Assembly: GCF_900112645.1 (NCBI RefSeq) | Contig: NZ_FOMO01000006.1 | Span: 186,001-250,000, forward strand | Origin: Phytopseudomonas straminea | Lineage (GTDB): Bacteria; Pseudomonadota; Gammaproteobacteria; Pseudomonadales; Pseudomonadaceae | Length of the DNA stretch: 64,000 bases | Reading direction: 5' to 3' | Shown here: piece after piece, positions 9,523 to 16,682 of the stretch | How the letters are laid out: each line of letters opens with the position of its first letter | Numbering within the stretch: position 1 is the stretch's first letter | Notes under the pieces: model-generated | The model's input: only the letters and a program-made list of their open reading frames with translations | Told to the model about the DNA's origin: nothing | Databases searched by the model: none | Translations under genes and position numbers: made by a program

Positions 9523-9541
9523 AATAAGAATTATTCTCATA
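9523..9541 (+). promoter_or_regulatory. Candidate Fur box
   Basis: The palindrome TAAGAATTATTCTCA (9525-9539) fits the 7-1-7 Fur operator at 11 of 14 positions. It ends 31 bases before the start of the next small gene, overlapping its probable promoter. Iron-dependent repression is therefore likely but not proven. Confidence 0.65.
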
Positions 9542-9569
9542 TCTACCAATCACTCAGGGAGATGCGAGC

Positions 9570-9797
9570 ATGACCTATCTAATCGACGCCTGGCTGGACC
9601 GCCCTCATCCCTACCTGCGCATCCTGCACCGCGAGACCGGCGAAGTCTGCGCCGTACTCGAAGAGGAGGCACTGGACGAATTGCGTAAACAGGGTGACCT
9701 GGATCTGCACGAGCTGAGCTCGAGCGAGCCGCTGATCCTCAAGGAACTGGTGCGCAGCCTGTTCCTGTATTGCTATGCCCGGGCCTTGCGCCCGTGA
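9570..9797 (+). CDS. Small conserved protein, probably iron-regulated (PA4570-like)
   Basis: A 75-residue, acidic, soluble protein (MTYLIDAWLDRPHPYLRILH at the start) with no membrane segment or known catalytic motif. It resembles the short protein at the same place after ispB in P. aeruginosa (PA4570), which I recall as one of the genes strongly induced by iron starvation. The Fur-like palindrome just upstream agrees with that. The Shine-Dalgarno AGGGAG lies seven bases before the ATG. The gene is monocistronic, with a structured repeat starting eight bases after its stop codon. Its molecular role is unknown; an iron-sparing function is only a guess. Confidence 0.85.
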   Translation: MTYLIDAWLDRPHPYLRILHRETGEVCAVLEEEALDELRKQGDLDLHELSSSEPLILKELVRSLFLYCYARALRP

Positions 9798-9805
9798 TAC
9801 TTATC

Positions 9806-9954
9806 CGAAGGCTCGCAAGCTAGAGCCCTGCAATGCCTATGCGTCCCCACGAAAATAGGCGAAGAAGTGGCCGGGGTCGCGACCGACTGTACTGTCGTAC
9901 ATGAGCTTCTCGCCTATTTTTAAACGCCGCAGGGCCGACGCGCAGCAGCCTTCG
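9806..9954. repeat. Structured repeat, family 1, copy A
   Basis: A 149-bp element filling the gap between two convergent genes. The outer arms are CGAAGGCT and AGCCTTCG. The inner arms AAAATAGGCGA (9852-9862) and TCGCCTATTTT (9910-9920) pair perfectly. An apical hairpin TGTAC/GTACA (9888-9901) is followed by ATGAGC. The 3' linker GGGCCGACGCGCAGCAG is shared with copies B and D. It is the most divergent of the four copies, but all three stems are preserved by paired changes. Confidence 0.8.
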
Positions 9955-9961
9955 CAGGTGC

Positions 9962-10579
9962 TTACAGGATGTCGAGCAGCTCGACATCAAACACCAGCAC
10001 GCTGTGCGGCGGGATGCTGCCAACGCCCTGGGCGCCATAGGCAAGCTCGCTCGGCACGTACAGGCGCCATTTGCTGCCGGTACCCATCAGTTGCAGGGCC
10101 TCGGTCCAGCCGGCGATCACGCCGCCGACCGGGAATTCCGCCGGCTGGCCACGTTCGTAGGAGCTGTCGAATACGCTGCCGTCGATCAGGGTGCCATGGT
10201 AGTGGGTGCGCACGCTGTCCTCACGCGATGGCTTGGCGCCCTCGCCTGCGGTCAGCACTTCGTACTGCAGGCCGGAGGCCAGCACGGTGACGCCTTCGCG
10301 CTTGGCATTCTCGGCCAGGAAGGCCAGGCCGGCGCCGGCAGCCGCGTCGGCCTTGGCCTTGGCTTCGGCCTGCATGACGTCGCGGATTACCTTGAAGCTG
10401 GCCGACAGTTCGGCCTCGCCGACGCGGCTCTCCTGGCCGGCGAAAGCATCGCGCAGACCAGCCAGAATGGCATCCAGGCTCACGCCCGGCGGCGGGTTGT
10501 CGCGCAGCTGGCCACCAAGTTGACGGCCAATGCCGTAGCTGACGCGTGCTTCGTCAGTGGAAAGATCGAGTTCGGACAT
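9962..10579 (-). CDS. fklB: FKBP-type peptidyl-prolyl cis-trans isomerase (FklB-like)
   Basis: A 205-residue protein with an N-terminal helical dimerisation region (about 1-105) and a C-terminal FKBP domain (about 110-205). The FKBP core is visible as VRTHYHGTLIDGSVFDSSYERG, split here as VRTHYHGTLIDG and SVFDSSYERG, then GVIAGWTEAL and ELAYGAQG. There is no signal peptide, so it should be cytoplasmic, like E. coli FklB. It catalyses proline isomerisation during folding. It is convergent with the Fur-box gene and lies downstream of the 101-residue gene on the same strand, separated by repeat copy B. Confidence 0.92.
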   Translation of the reverse strand: MSELDLSTDEARVSYGIGRQLGGQLRDNPPPGVSLDAILAGLRDAFAGQESRVGEAELSASFKVIRDVMQAEAKAKADAAAGAGLAFLAENAKREGVTVLASGLQYEVLTAGEGAKPSREDSVRTHYHGTLIDGSVFDSSYERGQPAEFPVGGVIAGWTEALQLMGTGSKWRLYVPSELAYGAQGVGSIPPHSVLVFDVELLDIL

Positions 10580-10647
10580 ATCGCCGCTCCGCTAGTAGGA
10601 AAAAAGGCCGGCTAGCCTATCACGGCTCCCGCCGTCGCCTGTGCCTT

Positions 10648-10789
10648 AGAACCTGTTCACGATCTAGCGAGCTAGAGCCATACAAGGCAAAAACAGGCGA
10701 GGAAGCGGAGTTTACGTGCTGTAAATGAGCATTCTGAGACTGTTTTTAACGCCGTAGGGCCGACGCGCAGCAGATCGTGAACAGGTTCT
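10648..10789. repeat. Structured repeat, family 1, copy B
   Basis: A 142-bp element with 18-base outer arms, AGAACCTGTTCACGATCT and its exact reverse complement. The inner arms are AAAAACAG (10689-10696) and CTGTTTTT (10740-10747). The apical hairpin is TTTAC/GTAAA (10711-10725) followed by TGAGCA. It lies upstream of fklB, and its right end touches the stop codon of the next gene. It is the cleanest copy and the best query for a genome search. Confidence 0.88.
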
Positions 10790-11094
10790 TACCAGCGGCT
10801 GCGCAGGCCGACCGGCACACGCAGGGCGTCGCGAGTGCCGCTCGGCAAGCCGCACATCTCGTCGTAGGCCGAGGCATGCACCAGAAACAGCGGCACGTCC
10901 GGCAGCTCTTCGAGCAGGTCACGAGCATGTTCCACCGAGCGCAGGTGCAGGTTGCGCCCCGCCTCGTCGCGCAGGTAGGCGCGTTGCTCGACGCCGAGAA
11001 TCTGCAGCAGGTAGATGCCGCCTTCCAGGGAAATCAATTCGAGTTCGCTCACCGCACCATCGCGAGCCGCTCGCAGCAATTCGGGCAGAGTCAT
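10789..11094 (-). CDS. DUF6482-type small protein (PA4573-like)
   Basis: A 101-residue soluble protein, MTLPELLRAARDGAVSELEL at the start and ending in VPVGLRSRW. I recognise it as the small Pseudomonas family annotated DUF6482, which includes PA4573; no function is known. The segment ISLEGGIYLLQI and the C-terminal EMCGLPSGTRDALRVP are the likely conserved parts. The ATG at 11094 has GGAGG at a good distance. Its stop codon coincides with the end of repeat copy B, so its mRNA should end in that element. Confidence 0.8.
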   Translation of the reverse strand: MTLPELLRAARDGAVSELELISLEGGIYLLQILGVEQRAYLRDEAGRNLHLRSVEHARDLLEELPDVPLFLVHASAYDEMCGLPSGTRDALRVPVGLRSRW

Positions 11095-11151
11095 GGCATG
11101 TCCTCCCAGGCAAGAAGTACCACTATACGATTGTCACCACGCCGATAACAA

Positions 11152-11185
11152 AACGCCCGGCGTTCCACAGGGAAGGCCGGGCGTT
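11152..11185 (-). terminator. Intrinsic terminator of the UPF0114 gene
   Basis: On the minus strand AACGCCCGGC and GCCGGGCGTT form a ten-base stem followed by TTGTTAT. It lies 15 bases after the stop codon of the UPF0114 gene. Confidence 0.85.
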
Positions 11186-11200
11186 GCGCAGGCAACGGGA

Positions 11201-11689
11201 TCAGTGCTTGGTCAACTTGTCCAGGTAACCCATGGCAAAGGCCGAGACCACGAAGGTCATGTGGATGATCACGTACCACTTCAGGTGCTCGGGATCATGA
11301 TTGCGCGCGTCCATGAACACCCGCAACAGGTGGATCGAGGAAATCGCCACGATGGACGCCGCGACCTTCATCTTCAGCGAGCTGGAATCCATCTTGCCGA
11401 GCCAGGCGAGCTTTTCCTTGCTGTCGTCGATATCCAGCTGGGAAACGAAGTTCTCGTAGCCGGACATCATCACCATCACCAGCAGGCCGCCGACCAAGGC
11501 CATGTCGACCAGCGACAGCAGCACCAGGATCAGATCGGCCTCGGCCATGCTGAAAATGCCGGGCAGGATGTGGAAGATTTCCTGGAAGAACTTCAGGGCC
11601 AGCGCCAGCAGGCCCAGTGACAGACCGAAATAGATGGGGGCCAGCAGCCAGCGCGATGCGTACATCGCGTTCTCGATAAAGCGTTCCAT
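11201..11689 (-). CDS. UPF0114 (YqhA) family inner-membrane protein
   Basis: A 162-residue membrane protein with about four hydrophobic segments (about 13-37, 53-77, 107-125 and 135-155). The family signature is clear in MERFIENAMYASRWLLAPIY and the short stretch LVGGLLVMVMMSGYENFVS. The family, also called TIGR00645, is widespread but its function is not established; a channel or transport role has been suggested. It corresponds to PA4574, and the neighbours on both sides keep the PA4573-PA4576 order. Confidence 0.9.
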   Translation of the reverse strand: MERFIENAMYASRWLLAPIYFGLSLGLLALALKFFQEIFHILPGIFSMAEADLILVLLSLVDMALVGGLLVMVMMSGYENFVSQLDIDDSKEKLAWLGKMDSSSLKMKVAASIVAISSIHLLRVFMDARNHDPEHLKWYVIIHMTFVVSAFAMGYLDKLTKH

Positions 11690-11871
11690 GGGCTCTCACA
11701 GGTGGTGAACAGGCGAGCGAGTATACCCAGCGCTCAAGTACAGGCAAGCCGCGGCGCATGGGCTGAATACGGCCAAGCTCAAGGCCTATCGGTGATTGTG
11801 GATAAGATTTTCTGCCGTGCGTTTCCGGGCTGACCAGCCGGTCGCCCTACGAACGGTTCCACACTGCCGCT

Positions 11872-12213
11872 TCAGCTCTCGGGCCACGACAGCGATACGG
11901 GCCGGGACGCGCCGTGAGCACCATTCAAACGGCGCAGCTGAGCCTGGGCGTGCAGGCGCCAGATCAGCGGTTCGTGGCAGGGGCCATAACCTTGGGCGGC
12001 GAGGCTTTCGGCAATGTCATCGAGCAGGCGCTCGACCACCAGAGGCCCGTGGAATGGGCCTTGCGCCTTGACAGCGGAGGGTTGTCGGGCAGTCAGGCCG
12101 GCGACGCAGATCAGCGTCCACAGCCCTTGATCGCCCGCCAGGGGCAGCGCCACACACTCGATGCGCGTGGTCACGCCGAGGCAATCACGGGTCAGGCAGA
12201 GGCTACGCGACAT
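11872..12213 (-). CDS. Conserved hypothetical protein (PA4575-like)
   Basis: A 113-residue protein starting MSRSLCLTRDCLGVTTRIEC. No domain, signal peptide or membrane segment is evident. The frame is open for a further 37 codons upstream, but that part has low-quality composition and the ATG at 12213 gives a start like that of the PAO1 neighbour PA4575. It sits between the UPF0114 gene and the Lon-like protease, as in PAO1. I cannot assign a function. Confidence 0.65.
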   Translation of the reverse strand: MSRSLCLTRDCLGVTTRIECVALPLAGDQGLWTLICVAGLTARQPSAVKAQGPFHGPLVVERLLDDIAESLAAQGYGPCHEPLIWRLHAQAQLRRLNGAHGASRPVSLSWPES

Positions 12214-12393
12214 GGCGGCGATCCTCGCAGAGACAGACCTGCAGCCTACACCTGTAGCGCCCGCTGGCAAAGACAGGTTTATACACACAAACTGTGGATA
12301 ACCTTGTGCATGACAGGTGTGCAAACAACCCCATGCCGCCGATTGAAGGGTGGCGGGCGAGCCGATCGGCGAGTGATCAGCCCGCCAACGGCC

Positions 12394-14862
12394 CTACTCC
12401 GCGGTCGGCTTTTTCGTCCGGGGTTTTTTGGGCTTCTCCGGCAGCGCCGCGGTGAGCGCTTCCTTGGCCTGTTCGGGCTTTTCTTCCTCACCCATGCCGA
12501 TCTCGGCGATCTCGCGCAAGCGCTCGACCACCCGCGCGTTCACGCTGCCCTTGGGGAAATGGCCCTTGTCGTTCGGCGTGCCGGCATCCTCACCGACAAG
12601 CAGGCTCAGCGCCTCATCCACATGGCGCACGGCGTAGATATGGAACTGTCCGGCGCGCACGGCCTGCAACACACGCTCGTCGAGCATCAGGGTGGACACG
12701 TTGGAATGCGGGATGATCGCGCCCTGCTCGCCGGTCAGCCCGCGGGCCTCGCAGAGGCGGAAGAAGCCTTCGATCTTCTCGTTGACGCCACCGACCGCCT
12801 GCACCTCACCGAACTGGTTGATCGACCCGGTGATGGCGAAGCACTGCTTGAGCGGCGTGCGCGACAGCGCCGAGATCAGCGTGCACACCTCGCCGAGCGA
12901 GGCGCTGTCGCCATCCACGTAGCCGTAGGACTGCTCCAGGGCGATGCTCGCGGAGATTTCCAGGGGGAATTCCTGGGCGTAGCGGCTGCCGAGGAAACCG
13001 GTGAGGATCATCACGCCCTTGGAGTGGATCGGCTGGCCGAGGTTGACCTCGCGTTCGATGTCGACGATGCCCGAACCGCCCGGATAAACCGTGGCGGAGA
13101 TGCGCGCCGGCACGCCAAAGGCCGAGTCGCCGACTTCCAGCACGGTCAGGCCGTTGCACTTGCCGATGGCCGCGCCGACGGTGTCGATGAGGATGATGCC
13201 GGCGAGCATGTCATCGATGATCCGCGCCGAGACGCGCCCGGTGCGGGTGGCCTTGGCCTTGAGCGCACGCTCGATATGGTCGGCGTCGGTCACTGCCTCG
13301 CCGGCCAGATTGCGAATGAAGTCCGCCTCGCTGACCAGCTGGAACAGGTCGCCGATGCGCGCCGACAACCGCCCCTGGTGTTCGGCCAGGCGCGCGCTGT
13401 AGGTGGCTAGGCGAGCCACCGCAGCAGCGGTGAGCGGCGCCATGCCCTCTTCAGTGGTGCGGGTCTTCATCAGCTGGGCGAACTGCTCCAGACTGTCGTC
13501 GGCCAGCGGGATGTCCTCGTCGAAGTCGACCAGCACCCGGAACATCTCCTGGAAGTCCGGATCGGCGTCCTGCAACGCGTAGTACAGCTGGCGCGAACCG
13601 ATGATCACCACCTTGAGCTGCAGCGGCACGGTTTCCGGATTCAGGGTCACGGTGGCGATGCGACCGAGGTCGGCCAGCGGCGATTCCATCTTCAGCTTGC
13701 GCGACTGCAGAGCGCGCTTGAGCGCCTCCCAGACGAACGGCTCGCTGAGGAATTTCTCAGCCTCGAGGATCAGGAAACCGCCATTGGCGCGATGCAGCGC
13801 ACCGGGGCGCAGCTGGCGATAACTGGTGTAGAGCGCGCCCTGGTCGGTGTTGTATTCGATGCGGCCGAACAGGTTGTCGTAGGTCGGGTGCGGCTCGAAC
13901 ACCACCGGCGCGCCGCCATCGACGTGGTGGCCGACGATCAGGCTCGGGCAATACAGCTCTTCGAGCAGCTTGCGGGTCTGGGCATCGGGCTTTTCCACCT
14001 CGATCAGCAGGTCGATCACGCTTTTCAGCAGATCCACCTGCATGGCCTGCAGGTAGGCGCACACACCGGCGTTCTCGGCGTACTTCTCCGACAGCGGCGC
14101 CAAAAGCGGCTGCAGCGCCACGGTGATGGTTTCCTCATTGAGCTGGCGCAACTGGTTGCTCGACTCGCGCTTCCACTGCGGCAGGCTGGCCAGCTCCTCG
14201 TTGAGGCGCTCTTCCAGGGCAGCGATATCAGCGTGGAAGCGCTCGCGCTCGGTTTCCGGCAGTTGGGCGAATTCGGCCTCGTCCAGGGCCTTGCCGTCGA
14301 GCATCGGCGTGAAGGCGATGTTGGTGCTGTCGCGGTACAGGGCGATGCCGCGCTCCAGGGACAGACGCTCGATGACGTCCAGCGCCTGGTCATAGCGCTT
14401 GTTGAAAGCGCGGTCGATGGCGCTCTTCTTCTGCTGGAACGACGGATGCTCGAAGACCGCCGGAAAGGTGGCCAGCAGGTTGTCGATCAATGCGTTGATG
14501 TCGGCGATGAACTCGCTGGCTGTGCCGGGCGCCAGCTCCACCGCGCGCGGCTCGCGGGGCTCGTCGAAGTGGTTGACGTAAACCCGATCCGGCGGCGTTT
14601 CCAGGCGTTTGCCCTCGGCCTGCAGGTAACGTTTGACGAACGAGAAGCGGCCGGTGCCCGGCTCGCCCATGACGAATACGTTGTAGCCGGGGCGCGGCAT
14701 GGCCACGCCGAACTGCAGGGCCTGCACGGCGCGCTCCTGGCCGAGTACGCCACGGAAGGGTTCCAGGTCATCGGTGGTAGTGAAGGCGAACTGCTTGGGC
14801 GAGAAGGGACGGGTGAGTGCATCGGGCGCCAGGCGCAGGCCGGCTGCAACGGGATCGGGCAT
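12394..14862 (-). CDS. Lon-like ATP-dependent protease (AAA_32 plus S16 domains)
   Basis: An 822-residue protein of the LonB/YcbZ-like group, not classical Lon: it has no N-terminal LAN domain. The ATPase part contains the P-loop-like segment GEPGTGRFSF at 66-75, where Arg72 replaces the usual lysine. The C-terminal S16 protease has the catalytic Ser653 (GDSAS) and Lys696 (GGVNEK), 43 residues apart as in Lon, so proteolysis should be intact. The tail is lysine/proline-rich. It corresponds to PA4576. It probably degrades specific or damaged cytoplasmic proteins; substrates are unknown. Confidence 0.92.
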   Translation of the reverse strand: MPDPVAAGLRLAPDALTRPFSPKQFAFTTTDDLEPFRGVLGQERAVQALQFGVAMPRPGYNVFVMGEPGTGRFSFVKRYLQAEGKRLETPPDRVYVNHFDEPREPRAVELAPGTASEFIADINALIDNLLATFPAVFEHPSFQQKKSAIDRAFNKRYDQALDVIERLSLERGIALYRDSTNIAFTPMLDGKALDEAEFAQLPETERERFHADIAALEERLNEELASLPQWKRESSNQLRQLNEETITVALQPLLAPLSEKYAENAGVCAYLQAMQVDLLKSVIDLLIEVEKPDAQTRKLLEELYCPSLIVGHHVDGGAPVVFEPHPTYDNLFGRIEYNTDQGALYTSYRQLRPGALHRANGGFLILEAEKFLSEPFVWEALKRALQSRKLKMESPLADLGRIATVTLNPETVPLQLKVVIIGSRQLYYALQDADPDFQEMFRVLVDFDEDIPLADDSLEQFAQLMKTRTTEEGMAPLTAAAVARLATYSARLAEHQGRLSARIGDLFQLVSEADFIRNLAGEAVTDADHIERALKAKATRTGRVSARIIDDMLAGIILIDTVGAAIGKCNGLTVLEVGDSAFGVPARISATVYPGGSGIVDIEREVNLGQPIHSKGVMILTGFLGSRYAQEFPLEISASIALEQSYGYVDGDSASLGEVCTLISALSRTPLKQCFAITGSINQFGEVQAVGGVNEKIEGFFRLCEARGLTGEQGAIIPHSNVSTLMLDERVLQAVRAGQFHIYAVRHVDEALSLLVGEDAGTPNDKGHFPKGSVNARVVERLREIAEIGMGEEEKPEQAKEALTAALPEKPKKPRTKKPTAE

Positions 14863-14955
14863 CGGGGATCCTTAAATACCGCGGAGAGTTGCCTGCATTC
14901 TCGCGCCGCCCACTTCCCGCTGGCAAGGCGCAATACCAACAGGTGCAAAGCAAAA

Positions 14956-14976
14956 CGCCCGCAACGGGTGCGGGCG
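14956..14976 (-). terminator. Intrinsic terminator of speC
   Basis: On the minus strand CGCCCGC and GCGGGCG enclose a seven-base loop and are followed by TTTT. It lies 20 bases after the speC stop codon. Confidence 0.85.
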
Positions 14977-14995
14977 CTTGGCGGTGCAGCGAGGC

Positions 14996-16159
14996 TTACA
15001 GGTAGAAGGCTTTCAGCGGCGGGAATCCGTTGAATTCCACCGCGCTGTAGCTGGTGGTGTAGGCACCGGTGGAGAACCAGTAGAGGCGGTCACCGCTAGC
15101 CAGGTTCAAGGGCAGGCCGTACTTGTAATGCTCGTACATGATGTCGGCGCTGTCGCAGGTCGGGCCGGCGATCACCACCTCTTCCATCTCGCCCTTCTTC
15201 TCGGTCCAGATCGGGAACTTGATGGACTCATCCATGGTTTCGATCAGGCCGCTGAACTTGCCCACGTCGGTGTACACCCAGCGCTCGACGGCGGTACGCG
15301 ACTTGCGCGCCACCAGCACCACTTCACTGACCAGCACGCCGGCGTTGGCAATCAGCGAACGGCCCGGCTCGAGGATGATTTCCGGCAGCTCGTCGCCGAA
15401 ATCTTCCTTGAGGAAGCGGATGATTTCCTCGGCGTAGGTTTCCAGGCTGTTGGTGCGGGTGATGTAGTTGGCCGGGAAGCCGCCGCCCATGTTGATCATC
15501 TGCAGCTCGATGCCGTCTTCTTCTTTCAGACGCTCGAAGATCACCTTGACCTTGGCGATGGCCGCGTCCCACACATCAATGTCGCGCTGCTGGCTGCCTA
15601 CGTGGAAGGAAATGCCGTAGGGCACCAGGCCGAGCTGTTTGGCAAGAATCAGCAGATCCAGGGCCATGTCCGGCTGGCAGCCGAACTTGCGGCTTAGCGG
15701 CCAGTCGGCCGAGGTCGAGCCTTCGGTGAGGATGCGCACGTAGATCTTCGAGCCCGGCGCGGCCTTGGCGATGTTGCGCAGGTCGGCTTCGGAGTCGGTG
15801 GCGAACAGGCGCACACCCTTCTCGTAGAAGTACCGGACGTCGCGGGCTTTCTTGATGGTATTGCCGTAGCTGATGCGCTCCGGGCCCACGCCGGCGGACA
15901 TCACCTTGTCGAGCTCGTAGATCGAGGCGATGTCGAAGCTCGAACCCTTGTCGCGCAGCAACTCGATGATTTCGATGGCCGGGTTGGCCTTGACGGCGTA
16001 GTACACCTTGGCGAATTCGAAACCGGCGCGCAGGTCGTCGTAGGCCTGACTGATGATCGCGGTGTCGATCACCACGAACGGGGTTTCCTGCTGGTCGGCG
16101 AAGGCCTTCATTTTGTTGAAGGTTTCGCGTGGGTAGTAGTCTTCGACCTTGATCGACAT
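14996..16159 (-). CDS. speC: Ornithine/lysine decarboxylase, fold type III
   Basis: A 387-residue PLP enzyme of the eukaryotic-like ornithine decarboxylase family. The PLP lysine is K57 (YYAVKANP), HVGSQ follows at about 186-190, the phosphate-binding GGG is near 225-227, and the catalytic cysteine is C335 (GPTCDSAD). It makes putrescine or cadaverine from ornithine or lysine. The ATG at 16159 has GGAG eight bases upstream. It matches PA4519 (speC), and the next gene upstream is a chemoreceptor as in PAO1 (PA4520). A 523-bp leader lies between them. Confidence 0.95.
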   Translation of the reverse strand: MSIKVEDYYPRETFNKMKAFADQQETPFVVIDTAIISQAYDDLRAGFEFAKVYYAVKANPAIEIIELLRDKGSSFDIASIYELDKVMSAGVGPERISYGNTIKKARDVRYFYEKGVRLFATDSEADLRNIAKAAPGSKIYVRILTEGSTSADWPLSRKFGCQPDMALDLLILAKQLGLVPYGISFHVGSQQRDIDVWDAAIAKVKVIFERLKEEDGIELQMINMGGGFPANYITRTNSLETYAEEIIRFLKEDFGDELPEIILEPGRSLIANAGVLVSEVVLVARKSRTAVERWVYTDVGKFSGLIETMDESIKFPIWTEKKGEMEEVVIAGPTCDSADIMYEHYKYGLPLNLASGDRLYWFSTGAYTTSYSAVEFNGFPPLKAFYL

Positions 16160-16682
16160 GCGGGTCTCCAAATGGCTAAACCATGAACACTAGGATTCGG
16201 GCAGTTGAACCGGGCACAGGTTCAACGTCGGGGGCGACCGATTTCTGCAATCGGCCGGAAAGCCTGTTGCCAGGCCAGGAACGTCTGATCAGTTTCCCCA
16301 CTTTGGTTCGCCTACTTCCCAAGGCATGTCGCCGAGAATTGCCTGACCTGAAAACAGGTCGAACAACCTCTCGTCGTCAGTACTTGAGCCGAATGGATCG
16401 TTGCCAGCATGGACGTTCGGGCGCGGACTTTAAGACCATGACTCGCTCAGATCAATCAAAAATTGCCCGTGACGGAAACTGATTTTCCAGGCGTTTCGGA
16501 TTCCACACGAATCGCGGCGAAATGCTGCACAGCCGCGGGTTGCACGAGCACTCAGCACACCGGGGCGACAGCCTTGCACCGAGGCTTTTCAGGATGATGA
16601 CTTCAAGCGTAGACGAGCCCCGGAATCGGGGCTCGCAAGACGGCTGGCGCCAGTAGGCAGCGCCAGCCTATGGAGGGCGGGC
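16160..16682. other. Long gene-free leader between the chemoreceptor gene and speC
   Basis: 523 bp without a convincing gene. It contains several short perfect inverted repeats. GTTGAAC/GTTCAAC (16204-16226), CCGATT/AATCGG (16239-16255) and GACCTG/CAGGTC (16345-16360) would fall in the speC 5' leader. GGCTGGCGC/GCGCCAGCC (16642-16668) and CGAGCCCCG/CGGGGCTCG (16614-16635) lie just after the chemoreceptor stop and may end its transcript, although neither has a U tract. A 99-codon frame on the plus strand has no support. Confidence 0.6.

Noticed and set aside
9806..9954. Family 1 repeats as integron attC sites
   Set aside because: They fold into long imperfect hairpins, but I find no GTTRRRY/RYYYAAC core pair at the ends, no cassette array and no integrase.
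16183..16482. A 99-codon frame in the speC leader
   Set aside because: No Shine-Dalgarno, low-complexity composition and no family resemblance; the region fits a leader better.
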